A stretch of DNA of 64,000 nt from Streptomyces sp. DH12 (GCF_020873895.1 NZ_JAHWGT010000016.1:1-64000), one strand, 5' to 3'; positions 9,480 to 18,248 are shown, numbered from the stretch's first letter. The notes: a model not told the origin generated them from the letters alone. Made by a program: numbers and translations.

Positions 9480-10240
9480 GTGGCACGGTCTCGTTCCGTT
9501 GGACGGCGCACGGTCGGCGCGACGGGGCGGCGGGGCGGCCACGGCGACGGGATAGCGGCTGCCCGACGACGCGCGGCGAGCGGGCAGGAGGCACGGCCGG
9601 GGCGCAGCAGCCGCGTGGTGGGAAGCGGGACGGCAGGACGACGGCACGTGGCAGACGGGCGGCGTGCGGTCGGCACGGCGAGGCAGCGGAGCAGCAGCGC
9701 AACGGGCGCCGGCTGCACGCCGACCGCGGTGCACCTCGGCACCTGCGGCATGGGCCGGAAGGCCCCCGGGGCGACGGAGGACGCGGCGCGCCGGGCGCTG
9801 GCGGAAGGGGTGCCGGCGTGTCCGGTGTGTCGGCCGGACACCGAACTCGGCGTCCTGGACGCCGGGTAGAGCCCGCCCGAACCGAAGGAGAGCAGCGGCG
9901 GGGCAGCGGAACGGCGGAGCAGTGGCGGGACGGCGGCGGCGCGGGCCGGAGCGCAGCAGCCACGCGGCGGGACGGCGCACGGCCGGCGCGACGGGGACCA
10001 GGCAGGCTGCCGCGCAGGCGGGTAGGCAGACGGCGCCGCCTGGCGCGGCTGGGAACCGGGCGGCGGCACCCAGGGGCGGTGGATGGCTTGCACGGGCCGG
10101 ACCGGCAGGCCGATGGCGCAGTGACAGCACAGCGGCACGGCGCCGGTAGACAGCGGTGGCGGGGCAAGAGCGGCAGCGGCCGAGGGGCGGCAGCATCAGG
10201 CGGCGGCAGTGCGGCTCGCCGTCCGCTACGAGGCGACCGT
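9480..10240. repeat. G-rich low-complexity block 2
   Basis: The same GGCGGGACGG/GGCGGCAC composition as blocks 1 and 3, interrupted at 9706-9869 by the DUF6233 fragment. No supportable gene otherwise. Confidence 0.65.
9706..9869 (+). pseudogene. DUF6233-like C-terminal fragment
   Basis: The frame ending at 9869 reads ...GCTPTAVHLGTC...RALAEGVPACPVCRPDTELG, the characteristic C-terminal half of DUF6233 proteins common on Streptomyces plasmids (Cys/His pairs before and after an ALAE helix). Upstream the frame dissolves into G-rich repeats and no start is visible, so the N-terminal half is lost. Confidence 0.55.
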
Positions 10241-10295
10241 GCTAATCACAGCCCTTAAGTGGCTGTGACGGGCGCTCTGCTGGGACCATGCACCG

Positions 10296-10576
10296 GTGAA
10301 CTCAGGACTCCCCGCCGGGTGGACCATCGAGCGCGTGCGCGCTCTCTCCGGAGACCCAAGCGCCGTCCCGCTCTCCTCCGATCGACTCGTAGTCCTCGAG
10401 GCAGCCGGTCAGGGCGATTACGAGCCGCTCCGGCCGGAAGTGTTCTTGCGTTCCACGAGTTGTGCCTCGTGGAAGACGACGGTGAGTGGTTCATGGGGCA
10501 GCTCGATGATGACGGCACGGTGATCTGCTGGGCCTCCTACGGACCCGACCTGGTCGAGGCCATCCGCAGTCTCTGA
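10296..10576 (+). pseudogene. Small hypothetical protein, frameshifted
   Basis: GTG 10296 opens MNSGLPAGWTIERVRALSGD...GDYEPLRPE. At about 10441-10452 the sense moves one frame to LAFHELCLVEDDGEWFMGQL...LVEAIRSL, which ends at 10576. Together about 93 residues of acidic, soluble protein. The two halves join smoothly, so I read one broken gene. No family recognised; it stands alone between two low-complexity blocks. Confidence 0.6.
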
Positions 10577-10639
10577 ACGACACCCCGCATCTTCAGCCTC
10601 TTCTCAACAGCCCCTGGAAGCGCCGTTCAGGGCCGACCC

Positions 10640-11370
10640 ACAGCCGTCCGGCGGCGCACGGCGGGACTCTGCCGCGGAACCGCATCAGGGCCGCGTCAGG
10701 TCGGCCGGGCCGCGTCGGGTGGCTGCCGGAAAGCCGGTGGCGGGACATCAGGGAACGGTGCAGGCGAGCGGAAGCGGGCGACACCGCGAGCGGGCAGCGG
10801 CCACGACACGGCGGCAGCCAAGACCGGCCGGGAGCAGCGACGGCGCGGCGCGGCGGCCGGACAACGCGCGAGCGCGGCGGGCCCGGGGAAAGCCGGGCAG
10901 CGGACAACGTCGGACCCAGCCACGCAACGACACCGGCACCGGGCGACGCGCCGCTAGCCGGTGGCCGCTAGGCGGGGTGCCCGGCGGGAAAGCGGCGGCG
11001 GCACGGCGGGGCCCCGGGACGGCGGCAGTGCGGCGGGGGCTTGCGAAGCCGGGGCCTGCGGCAGCGCCACGACTGTCACCGACCGGCCGCAGCAAAGTCG
11101 GGACGGGACGGGCGCCAGCCACACAGCGGCCGGCATGAGGCCGCGACGGCGCCCCGGCGGCCCGGCGGCGCCGCAGCGGGGGCGGACGGCGGCGCCGCGG
11201 CCGGGCGGCTGCAGCGGCCTGGCGGCGGCGCGGGCGGAAGCGGCATGGCGGCGGGAGCGCCACAGCAGGACGCGGAGACGGTGGCGGCCCGGGCGACGCG
11301 GCGGCGGCGGGACGGCCGATGGACAGGCGCACAGCGCCGAGCGGGCGGGACAGCGGCCCAGGCTAGAAGC
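10640..11370. repeat. G-rich low-complexity block 3
   Basis: A third block of the same composition. Its right end (11239-11362) is a near-copy of 8843-8962: both contain GCCACAGCAGGACGCGGAGA and ACAGGCGCACAGCGCCGAGC. No genes called. Confidence 0.7.
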
Positions 11371-11376
11371 GGCAGC

Positions 11377-11672
11377 TCATCCCGGGGCGGGCGTACGGGG
11401 TTCGCCGGGGCGCGGGTCGTACAGGGTGCGGCCGCCGGGCCACCGGGAGAGCTCGGTGGCCAGGGCGACGCCGTCGTCGACTTCCTCGGTTTGCCACTCG
11501 TGGATGTCCACCAGCAGACCGTCCAGCGGGCCGCCGACCAGTTCGGCGTAGGTCCGGTGCGGGAGCGGGCCGGGGTGGGGGTCGTCGTGCTCCGCGCCGT
11601 AGACGCGGCCGTTCAGCAGCTGCTCGCCACCGTATATCCGATCAGCTTTCCAGCCGCTACCGACAACCGGGG
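11377..11672 (-). pseudogene. GGPLDG-motif small protein, no start codon
   Basis: An open minus-strand frame of about 95 codons reads GWKADRIYGGEQLLNGRVYG...ELVGGPLDGLLVDIHEWQ...GEPRTPAPG and stops at 11377. Codon use is natural, but no ATG/GTG/TTG is in frame upstream, so the 5' end seems lost. The GGPLDGLLxDIxxW motif recurs in a fragment at 20564-20690, implying a small family spread on this replicon. Function unknown. Confidence 0.5.
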
Positions 11673-11718
11673 GAGAGCCCGGCGGGCCCGGCCTGGGTGG
11701 AGGCCGGGCCCACTGTGC

Positions 11719-12795
11719 TCACCGCGGGCTGGGCGCTGCGGTCAGCACCCGCCGGTCCTCACCGCGGCCGACGATCCGCCACACCGGCCGGTCGGCCCCG
11801 TCATGGGTGAGCCGGTGAAGGGTCGTCGTCGCCACGGTGATCCGCCAGATCGGCCGGGCGCGGTCGTGGAAGGCGGCCTCCCTCGTTTCCGCGGCCGCGC
11901 GGCGCTTGGCCGGGGCGAAGACGAACAGCAGCAGCGGGAAGGGCCGCTCCAGTGACGGACCGGCGTAGGTCTCCTGCCAGTGGTTGCGCGGGGGGCGGGC
12001 GGCGTTGCCGCGCCCGGACGCAGGGGCGTTGCGGTAGGCGTCGTAACGCTCCAGCTTGGCGAGCAGGCCAGCGTAGGACATGGTGCGGTCGATCTCCACG
12101 AACGCGCTGGAGCCGTTGGCCAGGAGCACCACGCCGTCGGGCACCAGGCTCCCGGCCGGAGTGGGGTGGGCGACTTCCACCCGCCAGTCGGCGTGATCGG
12201 CCACCTCCGCCTGGTGGAAGGCGATGACGGTCTCGACCAAGGCGAGGCCGTGCTCCCGAAGGCCCGTCTTGCTGGCCGCGATGCGCTTGCCCGTCGTGCG
12301 GCCGACCGGCGACGCGAGCTCACCGGAGGCGGCGGCTTCGGCAAGGCCCGCCGGGGTGCAGTACCAGTAGCTCTGCTGGGCACGGTGGGTCCGGCCGACC
12401 AGGGCCGGGGATTCAGCGAGCAGATTGCGCAGCGCGCGGCGGACATGATCGGTGTCCTGCTGGTGCGGCAGCAGCAGCGCCTTCAGCTGGCGCGGTGTGG
12501 CCAGGCGCAGCCGGGCGAGGGTGAGCAGGACCTCGCCACAGAGGTCCGCGCCCGCCTTCGTCGCCACGGCCTTCCGGGGCCGGGACGCTTCTCCAGGTAC
12601 ATCAGTACTTGGAGAAGAGGAGTTGCAACCGGCCGGGGCCGGCGAATCGGGGGTCTGATCAGCAACAACCGTCAGACGACGGCTGGAGGCTGCGGGGCTG
12701 GGAGCGGGGCTTGTCGCAGGGCTCGGAGCGGGGCTTGCCGTCGCAGCGGTGTCCGCCGGAGCCGGCGGGGTGTGCGGGTCGGGTGCGGTGGTCAT
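11719..12795 (-). CDS. Replication-relaxation family protein
   Basis: 358 residues from ATG 12795, preceded by GAGGA four bases upstream. An Ala/Pro/Ser-rich N-terminal tail (~90 residues) precedes a winged-helix part (LLTLARLRLATPRQLKALLL...HVRRALRNLLAE) and a nuclease-like alpha/beta part with PDGVVLLANGSSAFVEIDRT, matching the Replic_Relax (PF13814) pattern as I remember it. Such proteins occur on actinobacterial plasmids and integrative elements and are thought to act like relaxation or Rep-type proteins; here this may be one replication or mobilisation factor. The stop is 47 bp from the start-less gene downstream. Confidence 0.75.
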   Translation of the reverse strand: MTTAPDPHTPPAPADTAATASPAPSPATSPAPSPAASSRRLTVVADQTPDSPAPAGCNSSSPSTDVPGEASRPRKAVATKAGADLCGEVLLTLARLRLATPRQLKALLLPHQQDTDHVRRALRNLLAESPALVGRTHRAQQSYWYCTPAGLAEAAASGELASPVGRTTGKRIAASKTGLREHGLALVETVIAFHQAEVADHADWRVEVAHPTPAGSLVPDGVVLLANGSSAFVEIDRTMSYAGLLAKLERYDAYRNAPASGRGNAARPPRNHWQETYAGPSLERPFPLLLFVFAPAKRRAAAETREAAFHDRARPIWRITVATTTLHRLTHDGADRPVWRIVGRGEDRRVLTAAPSPR

Positions 12796-13096
12796 CGCGT
12801 CCTCGGGTTTCTCCGGCCGCACGCGGCCGGGTCAGCGGTCGTCCGGCCCGCGCGCGGATCTGCGCACGGGCCGAAGCCACCGTGAGGAAGCACCCCTTGA
12901 CCGCGGTCTGACGGCCACCGACAACAAGCGCCCGACTCCTCCTTGACCACCCCTTGCAGTCCTAGTTTGTCCGTGACCGGAGTCACGCCCGCACCGCGTC
13001 CCGGAGCGCGGATTCTGCCCACAGGGCCGGGCGCGCACCGTAGGGCGACCGGCCGGACGCACCAGGCATCCGGCCAGCGAACAGCAACGAGCCGTC
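12796..13096. other. Divergent intergenic region
   Basis: 300 bases between two divergent genes. No hairpin, RNA gene or repeat that I can support. Confidence 0.3.
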
Positions 13097-13282
13097 ATGG
13101 GAACAACGTCGCCGAAGCCCCAGCTCGCCCCGGAGCAGATCCGGCGGGCCGCCGACTACGTGGAGCTGGTCTGGCAGGAGCAGGGCAGCGAGGCAGAGAA
13201 GGCCGCGCTGAAGGCCGGTCACGCTTTGCGGGTGCCGTCGTCGGTGCAGGGCAGGCGACCGGTGCCGTACGCGGCGGTGTAG
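13097..13282 (+). CDS. Short hypothetical protein, possibly truncated
   Basis: 61 residues: MGTTSPKPQLAPEQIRRAAD... then an amphipathic helix (YVELVWQEQGSEAEKAALKAG) and a short basic tail. The first 45 residues look like a genuine protein start; the last 15 lie over the 3' end of the opposite-strand DUF4239 gene and may be fortuitous, suggesting a gene cut at about 13220. Weak ribosome site. Confidence 0.4.
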   Translation: MGTTSPKPQLAPEQIRRAADYVELVWQEQGSEAEKAALKAGHALRVPSSVQGRRPVPYAAV

Positions 13283-14028
13283 TCCTCGGTGATGTCGCTC
13301 TCGACGGTGCTGATGGCCGTGGGAGCGATGTGGATGGCGCCGGTGAAGGGCCGCTCAACGTCCCTGATGACCAGCAGGACCGTGGTCAGCAGTGCGGTCA
13401 GGACCACCAGGCCGCCGGTGACCAGGGCGGTGTTCTGGCGGGGCAGGCACAGCGCGAGGGTGACGATGAGGAAGGCGAGCGCGGCGAGCATCAGCCAGTA
13501 CACCGCGTTCGGGATGGCCGGGGTGGACTCGGCGATACGGGTCTGGCGCGCGGCGGAGCGTTCCTTGTCGGCGGCGACCAGCATCCCGAAGGCCGGCGCG
13601 TCGGAGCCCATCTGCTTCAGGCCGGCGCGGAAGTCGGTGGTCCATCTGCTGGGCTCGCTCGCGCCGTGTCCGTCGGCCATGGCCGGCCACTCATAGGCCC
13701 GTACGGCTCGGGCGTAGCAGACGACATCGCCCTGGAGGCGCCGGCGCTGGGCGGCAGGGGCGTAGTCGGCCACCTCGAACATGTGGTCCACCACGCCGGC
13801 TTCGTTGCGTGCCGCCTCATCGGCCTTGCCGTTCGAGGTCGAGGCGGTGACGAGGACGAAGGCCAGGACGAACACGGTCAGCGTTTGCAGCGGCAGGACG
13901 AAATCCCGCACGGTCAGCGACGGTGTCTCGGTCGCTTCGATGCGACTGCGGAGCACCCAGTGCCCCACCACTCCCAGGACCAAGGCGAGGATGGCGACGA
14001 CGATCGTGATGACCATGGTGGCGATCAT
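13219..14028 (-). CDS. DUF4239 (bestrophin-like) membrane protein
   Basis: 269 residues. Two hydrophobic segments at the N terminus (MVITIVVAILALVLGVVGHW and a second ~45-65), a soluble middle of ~110 residues (DHMFEVADYAPAAQRRRLQG...), then two more membrane segments (WLMLAALAFLIVTLALCL and a second at ~205-225). This 2+2 layout with the RRLQGDVVCYARAV motif is typical of DUF4239 proteins of unknown transport or sensing role. A polar tail of ~45 residues may face outside. Monocistronic. Confidence 0.75.
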   Translation of the reverse strand: MIATMVITIVVAILALVLGVVGHWVLRSRIEATETPSLTVRDFVLPLQTLTVFVLAFVLVTASTSNGKADEAARNEAGVVDHMFEVADYAPAAQRRRLQGDVVCYARAVRAYEWPAMADGHGASEPSRWTTDFRAGLKQMGSDAPAFGMLVAADKERSAARQTRIAESTPAIPNAVYWLMLAALAFLIVTLALCLPRQNTALVTGGLVVLTALLTTVLLVIRDVERPFTGAIHIAPTAISTVESDITEDYTAAYGTGRLPCTDDGTRKA

Positions 14029-14733
14029 GGGCAGCGGGCTTGCCGTACGGTCCGACCGCCGCAGCCATTCTCGGAACGATCACCCGTGTGGCGTACACGG
14101 CCCGGTCCCCGGATCGCCGAAGCACGCTGCAGGCGGCGAAGGACATATCCCGGCCACGCGCTCACGCCCGACGCTGCCCGGAAGGGTCCGTTGAGACACA
14201 CACCGACCGGCATCGCGGACCGACGAGAGGACGACGCGGAGCGGTGCACGCGACCGGCGGCGCGGCGGCGGCGCGGAGCACCGTTCCAGCCCTGGGCAAG
14301 AAGGCCGGAGAGCGGCCGTGCCCGGGACGCGGAGCGGCCCCCACAGACACGCCTCCCGGCAGCACAGCGGCGGTCTCTCTCCCCCGGACAGGAGGAAGGG
14401 CACACCCTCGGTCGACTGCGGGCGCTCCGCCCCCGGCGCCCCCGGGACCGCCCGACGCCGGGCCGGAACGGCTACGACTCGCGCGCGCCGCCACTCCCGA
14501 GGACCCGCCCGGCCAGGGCCGGTTCCGGTGCCGGATGCACCGAGCCCCCGCGGGCCCGCAGCTCCTGAAGATCCCCGGCTGGGTGCGGACAAGCTCGCCG
14601 TCCTGGCCGGCCTCGGACTGGACTGGGCGGCGGAGGAGGCCACGGCGGAGTGACGTGGCCATGCGCTCCGCCTCGGGGAGCATAGCCATGAGCGCTGAGA
14701 ACGATCATGGCCAGCCGAGTAAAGGCCGAGGTG
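14029..14733. other. Intergenic region with chaplin-promoter-linked conserved element
   Basis: No gene supported. Near the right end (14684-14716) GCGCTGAGAACGATCATGGC recurs in related form at 17876, 19165, 19705 and 20010, close to the chaplin-like and tpg genes. Confidence 0.4.
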
Positions 14734-14761
14734 GGTGACCCGGGCACTTGATGGTCGTTGC
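14734..14761 (+). promoter_or_regulatory. Putative developmental promoter GGTGAC-N16-CGTTGC
   Basis: GGTGAC at 14734-14739 and CGTTGC at 14756-14761 are 16 bases apart. The same pair at the same spacing lies ahead of the chaplin-like gene at 19655. It resembles, from memory, the BldN sigma-factor consensus (CGTAAC-N16-CGTTG-). The ATG is only six bases after CGTTGC, implying a leaderless transcript. Confidence 0.5.
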
Positions 14762-14767
14762 TGGGAC

Positions 14768-15173
14768 ATGACCATGCGTACGGCTCTCACCGTGTTCACT
14801 CTCTCCGTCGCAGCAGCGATAACCTCTCTGACCGCAGCTGCACCAGCGTCCGCAGGAGGCATCGGTGACTTCCTGTCGCCGGCCTTCGGGAACTGGCTGC
14901 ACCAACCATCACGGCACCCACGCTGAGGGGGTCACCACCCACGGCACCGGAGCAGCCAACGGCAACCTCGCCGGGCTGCCAACCGGAAGCCCGCTCAACC
15001 AATGCGGTGGCGCCGATCTGATGCCAAGCGGCCTCTTGGGCCCTGTAAGCCCAGATAGCTTGCCCACCCACGCAGTCACAGGCCTGGGCGTCGGCATGGA
15101 AAACCTGACCGCCACCGGAGGCGCGCAACACGTCCTCGGCATACTGACCGGCGGCAAGCTGACCGGCGGCTGA
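14768..15173 (+). pseudogene. Chaplin-like secreted protein 2, frameshifted
   Basis: ATG 14768 opens MTMRTALTVFTLSVAAAITS..., a signal peptide ending at ASA, then GGIGDFLSPAFG. An extra G in the GGG at 14888-14890 shifts the frame; one frame over the sequence continues GTGCTNHHGTHAEGVTTHGT...LPTGSPLNQCGGADL to a stop at 15173. It matches the intact paralogues at 18519 and 19655 almost word for word across SPAFG..C.NHHGTHAEG...SPLNQCGGADL. The tail after GGADL differs (ENLTATGGAQHVLGILTGG). Restored it would be about 134 residues. Confidence 0.75.
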
Positions 15174-15359
15174 AGGCCGCTCACCGGCCATGCCCCTACC
15201 GCGGGGGAGGATGTCCTCGCCGCGGCAACGGCGGCGGCCTCCACCGCCCGGCACCGTCTGGGTCTGCCGGCGGGCACCGAGCCTGAGCCGACCGCCGCAG
15301 GCGCGGTCCCGTCCCCGCCCACAGGACGCGGCCCCCGCCGACGCGGCCTGGGCCCCCGG

Positions 15360-15475
15360 GTTGCCCTGGCGACGAGGCTATTCGGCCCAACCGGGGTGTC
15401 CTTCGACCGGGTGACGGGGGCGGCCAGGCGGAGTGCGGCCTGCCGCGGTGGGGACCCGGACGGTCCGTTTCCGCA
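15360..15475 (+). repeat. Direct repeat copy A, upstream of small secreted peptide
   Basis: About 110 bases, including GGGCGGCCAGGCGGAGTG and GCCTGCCGCGGTGGGGACCC, recur at 15820-15935 in the same orientation. This copy directly precedes the ribosome site of the 15494 gene, so it probably contains that gene's promoter or leader. 15174-15360 holds nothing else I can support. Confidence 0.6.
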
Positions 15476-15493
15476 GAAATTGAGGAGAAGGTC

Positions 15494-15694
15494 ATGCTCC
15501 GACTGGCCTATGGGATGGCCACGGCCGCGGTGATCGCCGCGGGCGGTGTCCTACTTCCCGCCGTCTCCACGGCCACCGCCGCACCGTCCCCGCGTGTCAC
15601 CGAGGCCCACGCCGTGCCGTGCATAGTCCCGCCTTCGCTTGCCCCACCCTGGGGGGTCCCCCCCGGCTGCAACCCCAGCGAGCGGCCCAGTTGA
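15494..15694 (+). CDS. Small secreted peptide
   Basis: 66 residues: signal peptide MLRLAYGMATAAVIAAGGVL...ATAA, then a ~37-residue mature part with two cysteines (VPCIVPPSLAPPWGVPPGC), a likely single-disulfide proline-rich peptide. The ATG has a strong ribosome site (TGAGGAGAAGGTC). No family recognised. It lies between two copies of a 110-bp direct repeat and is followed by a strong terminator. Confidence 0.65.
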   Translation: MLRLAYGMATAAVIAAGGVLLPAVSTATAAPSPRVTEAHAVPCIVPPSLAPPWGVPPGCNPSERPS

Positions 15695-15733
15695 GGTGAA
15701 CGCCTGACACCCGGCACCGCCAGGACCGTCACG

Positions 15734-15775
15734 GCAGCGCCCCCGCCTTCCCCAACAGGAGATCGGGGGCGCTGC
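15734..15775 (+). terminator. Hairpin terminator
   Basis: 12-bp perfect stem GCAGCGCCCCCG (15734-15745) / CGGGGGCGCTGC (15764-15775), loop 18, 40 bases after the 15694 stop. Confidence 0.7.
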
Positions 15776-15819
15776 GCGTTCGCGCTCGGCCTCACGCGGT
15801 AGGGATCCGCGCCGGACCC

Positions 15820-15935
15820 GACGTCTTGGGCTGCGGCCGGGCTGTTCGGTCCAGCCGGGTCGCTCGGCGGGTGACCGGGGCGGCCAGGTGGAGTTTGGCC
15901 TGCCGCGGCGGGGACCCGGGCGGCCCGGGTCTCAC
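15820..15935 (+). repeat. Direct repeat copy B
   Basis: Second copy of the 15360-15475 element, about 85% alike by eye. It is not followed by a related coding sequence; it runs into the 3' end of the leftward gene at 15932, so it looks like a promoter region whose gene was replaced. Confidence 0.55.
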
Positions 15936-16153
15936 GGGCGCGGTGCTACCCAGACGTAAGGGCCGCCGCCCCTCCACTCGATCAGCGGGGAGCGCGCCGC
16001 CTCGTACTCCGAGACCTCCAGCCCCGCCCGGCGCAGGAACTCCACCACGTCCGCCAGGCTGTGCGCGAGTCCCAGGATCTCCCCGTCCGCGCGCACCCGC
16101 CGGCCCCCTGTCGGGGACGGCGGGTAGACGATCACAGGCGGGTGTCCGGCCAT
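15932..16153 (-). CDS. Small hypothetical protein
   Basis: 73 residues, MAGHPPVIVYPPSPTGGRRV..., with a central helix (LAHSLADVVEFLRRAGLEVS) and a C-terminal strand region (SPLIEWRGGGPYVWVAP). The compact alpha/beta pattern looks like a real small domain, similar in style to short Streptomyces plasmid proteins, but I assign no family. ATG 16153; weak ribosome site. Confidence 0.55.
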   Translation of the reverse strand: MAGHPPVIVYPPSPTGGRRVRADGEILGLAHSLADVVEFLRRAGLEVSEYEAARSPLIEWRGGGPYVWVAPRP

Positions 16154-16209
16154 GGCTTCAGCCTCCGCTGGAAGCCGGTCGAACGCATCCGGGACTACGG
16201 GCCCGGCTA

Positions 16210-16262
16210 CCCGCTCTACAGCTCGAAGTGGTTGTCCTCAGTGTCGGTCAGTTCGACGCGCC
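16210..16262 (-). pseudogene. tpg: tpg 3'-end fragment (remnant 2)
   Basis: The plus strand reads CTCTACAGCTCGAAGTGG...TCAGTGTCGGTCAGTTCGAC, which aligns base for base with the 3' end of tpg at 17084-17130 (TTTTACAGCTCGAACTGG...). On the minus strand it encodes ...VELTDTEDNHFEL and stop, the Tpg C terminus. Only about 50 bases survive. Confidence 0.65.
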
Positions 16263-16390
16263 GGGCACTGGGAACCATGCCGGCCTGCCCGGGAAAGAGT
16301 CGGAGCCGGCACGGCGCGGAGCGGCTGCGCTTCGTGGATGGCCATTGCGAGCTGTGCGGACCGTTGCGTGGTCAAGCGGCCCGTAGGGTG

Positions 16391-16888
16391 TCAGGCGGAG
16401 ACGGCAGCGTGGAGCCAGTGCTGCGGTACGTCGTTCAGAGCGGTGAAGAAGTGGTGGGTCGCGGCGCGAAGGTCGTCAAGGGTGAGGGACCCGTCACCGT
16501 CGCGATCGAGGTGCGCGAATTCGTCCGTGGCGCCCGGGTCGATGACGTTCCCGCTCTTCAGGTACTGCGCGAACTCGTCCTTGCCGACCTTGCCATTCCC
16601 ATCGGTGTCCATCCCTCGGAAGACCGTGTCAGCGAAGTCGTGGAGGTAGGGAGGCAGGGTGCCGACGGACCTTCCGGTGATCGCACGGTCCACGTGCGAC
16701 AGCAGCTCGTCCCTGGTCATCCGGCCGTCCGTGTTGGAGTCGCCGGCCTTGAGGAACCCCGTGACCAGCACCTGCGCAGGGGAGGGGCCGTTGGCGGTGG
16801 GCCGCAGATCGTCCGGGCTGAGGACGCCGTCGCGGTTGGTGTCGAGGCGGTCGAACAATCGACTAACCCTCACCTTGTAGATGCTCAT
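16391..16888 (-). CDS. Four EF-hand calcium-binding protein
   Basis: 165 residues from ATG 16888 (ribosome site GGAAGGG). Four canonical EF-hand loops: DTNRDGVLSPDD, DSNTDGRMTRDE, DTDGNGKVGKDE and DRDGDGSLTLDD, each followed by a helix, in two pairs as in calerythrin and sarcoplasmic-type proteins of actinomycetes. No signal peptide, so it is probably a cytoplasmic Ca2+ buffer or sensor. All acidic ligand positions are intact. Monocistronic, between tpg fragments. Confidence 0.85.
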   Translation of the reverse strand: MSIYKVRVSRLFDRLDTNRDGVLSPDDLRPTANGPSPAQVLVTGFLKAGDSNTDGRMTRDELLSHVDRAITGRSVGTLPPYLHDFADTVFRGMDTDGNGKVGKDEFAQYLKSGNVIDPGATDEFAHLDRDGDGSLTLDDLRAATHHFFTALNDVPQHWLHAAVSA

Positions 16889-17083
16889 GGTTGTCGCCCT
16901 TCCGTCGTCAGCAGTGCTGCTGGTGGTTGACGAGGAAGCTAGCGCCAGCCCACCGGCCGCACCTGCGACTTCAGCACAATCACTCGAAGGTGTGCCGTAC
17001 AGCCATGTGGGCAACGGGCAACGCTTGGGGTCCGTCGAGCGCGGGACGGGCGTCGTCCTGGCCTTGGCCGGCCGGGCCCGCTT

Positions 17084-17638
17084 TTACAGCTCGAACTGGA
17101 TGTCCTCGATGTCGGTCAGCTCGACGTGGAGGTCGTGGGCGCGGCGGTCGTGGTCGCGGAAGTAGACCTCGCCCAGGGCTTCGGCGGCGAGGTGGCCGAG
17201 CCGGCTTTCGGTGGCGCCGGCGGCTTGGGCGTCGAGGAGGCGGGCGGCGTGCTGCGGGGGCAGGGCGAGGGTGAGGTGGCGTAGGCGGGCGTCGTCGGTG
17301 CTGCCCGGGGCGGCGGTGAACCCGAAGCGGGCGCGGATGTCGACCACCAGGCCCTCGGTGGTGGCGGCGGCCTTGCGCGCTCTGGCGCGGACCTGTGGTT
17401 GCCAGCGCTTGCGGACCTCCGCGGCCATGCGTGCGGCGAGGTCGGCCCGCGGCTTTTTGATCTAGTCGCGGACGTAGCGCTCGACGGTGCGCTGGGAGAC
17501 GCCGAGGAGCTGGGCGACGGCTTTGGTGCTGCCCTTGTGTTGGCGGACCAGGTAGCGCATCTGCGCCGGCGCCGACTTGGGCATCGGGCGGGTGAACGCG
17601 GCTTCCAGGGCCCGGTTCAAGGCGGGGTCGATGGCCAT
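17084..17638 (-). pseudogene. tpg: Telomere terminal protein Tpg with in-frame amber stop
   Basis: One continuous frame of 185 codons from ATG 17638 (ribosome site AGGAGAAG) to TAA 17084, broken only by TAG at 17462-17464 (codon 59). Upstream: MAIDPALNRALEAAFTRPMP...LLGVSQRTVERYVRD; downstream: IKKPRADLAAR...RARFGFTAAPG...RHLTLALPPQHAARLLDA...DIEDIQFEL. This is Tpg from end to end, with the helix-turn-helix-like SQRTVERYV segment. The 7.6 kb remnant has CAG at the same place, so a C-to-T change is the simplest explanation. Without suppression it yields a 58-residue stub. No tap gene is adjacent. Confidence 0.88.
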
Positions 17639-17945
17639 CGGCCGGCTTCTCCTGAGGCCGGCGCGGGCGGGCCCGGCGGTCGAGCGGGTGCGGGGGCGGC
17701 CCCGGCCGTACTGCGGTCCCGTCACCCCGGGACCGGGGCCTATCCCGCACGCTCCATACCGGCACGGGCTGGCACGGAGCCTAGCCGCCCGGCGGGGCCC
17801 GCCGCCGATCTTCGGGGGGCGGGTGACCTCTGACAAACGATCTTGACCGTTTGCCAGGTGAGTTTGACCGCTCGGCGAGAACGATCATGTTCTGAGGGGT
17901 GTGGTAGTCATCGCCGGGCGGTGGGTTTGGCTGTGTGCTCGGGTG

Positions 17946-18248
17946 TCAGCGGGTTCCGCGGCCACCCCTGCCGCTGGCCCGGCTGCTGACGCCGGTGCCG
18001 AGGGGGCGCTCGTCGGTGGAGCGTTTGACCGTGATCTTACGGCCGTCCAGTTCGGAGTCGTTCAGTGCTGTGATCGCGGCTTCGAGGTCCGCCTCGGTGT
18101 CGAAGGTGACCATCCCGAACCCTCGACTGGCGCCGGTGGTCCCATCCGTCATGACGATTGCTTCGGTGGGGTTGTACTGCGCGAAGTGGTCCTTCAGGGT
18201 GCTGGAAGTGGTCAAATAGTGCAGCGCTCCCACGTATGCCTTGTTCAT
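17946..18248 (-). CDS. RRM-domain RNA-binding protein
   Basis: 100 residues from ATG 18248 (GAAGGGACG upstream). A single RRM: RNP2 KAYVGALHYL at the N terminus and RNP1 SRGFGMVTF in the middle, with a beta-alpha-beta layout ending DGRKITVKRS; then a short Gly/Arg-rich tail (SGRGGRGTR). Bacterial RRM proteins of this type bind single-stranded RNA, often with roles in cold or stress growth. Uncommon as an accessory-region gene in Streptomyces. Confidence 0.85.
   Translation of the reverse strand: MNKAYVGALHYLTTSSTLKDHFAQYNPTEAIVMTDGTTGASRGFGMVTFDTEADLEAAITALNDSELDGRKITVKRSTDERPLGTGVSSRASGRGGRGTR

Noticed and set aside
7802-11332. Many Arg/Ala/Pro frames over the G-rich blocks
   Set aside because: Stops are rare in this composition; no start signals or conserved motifs.
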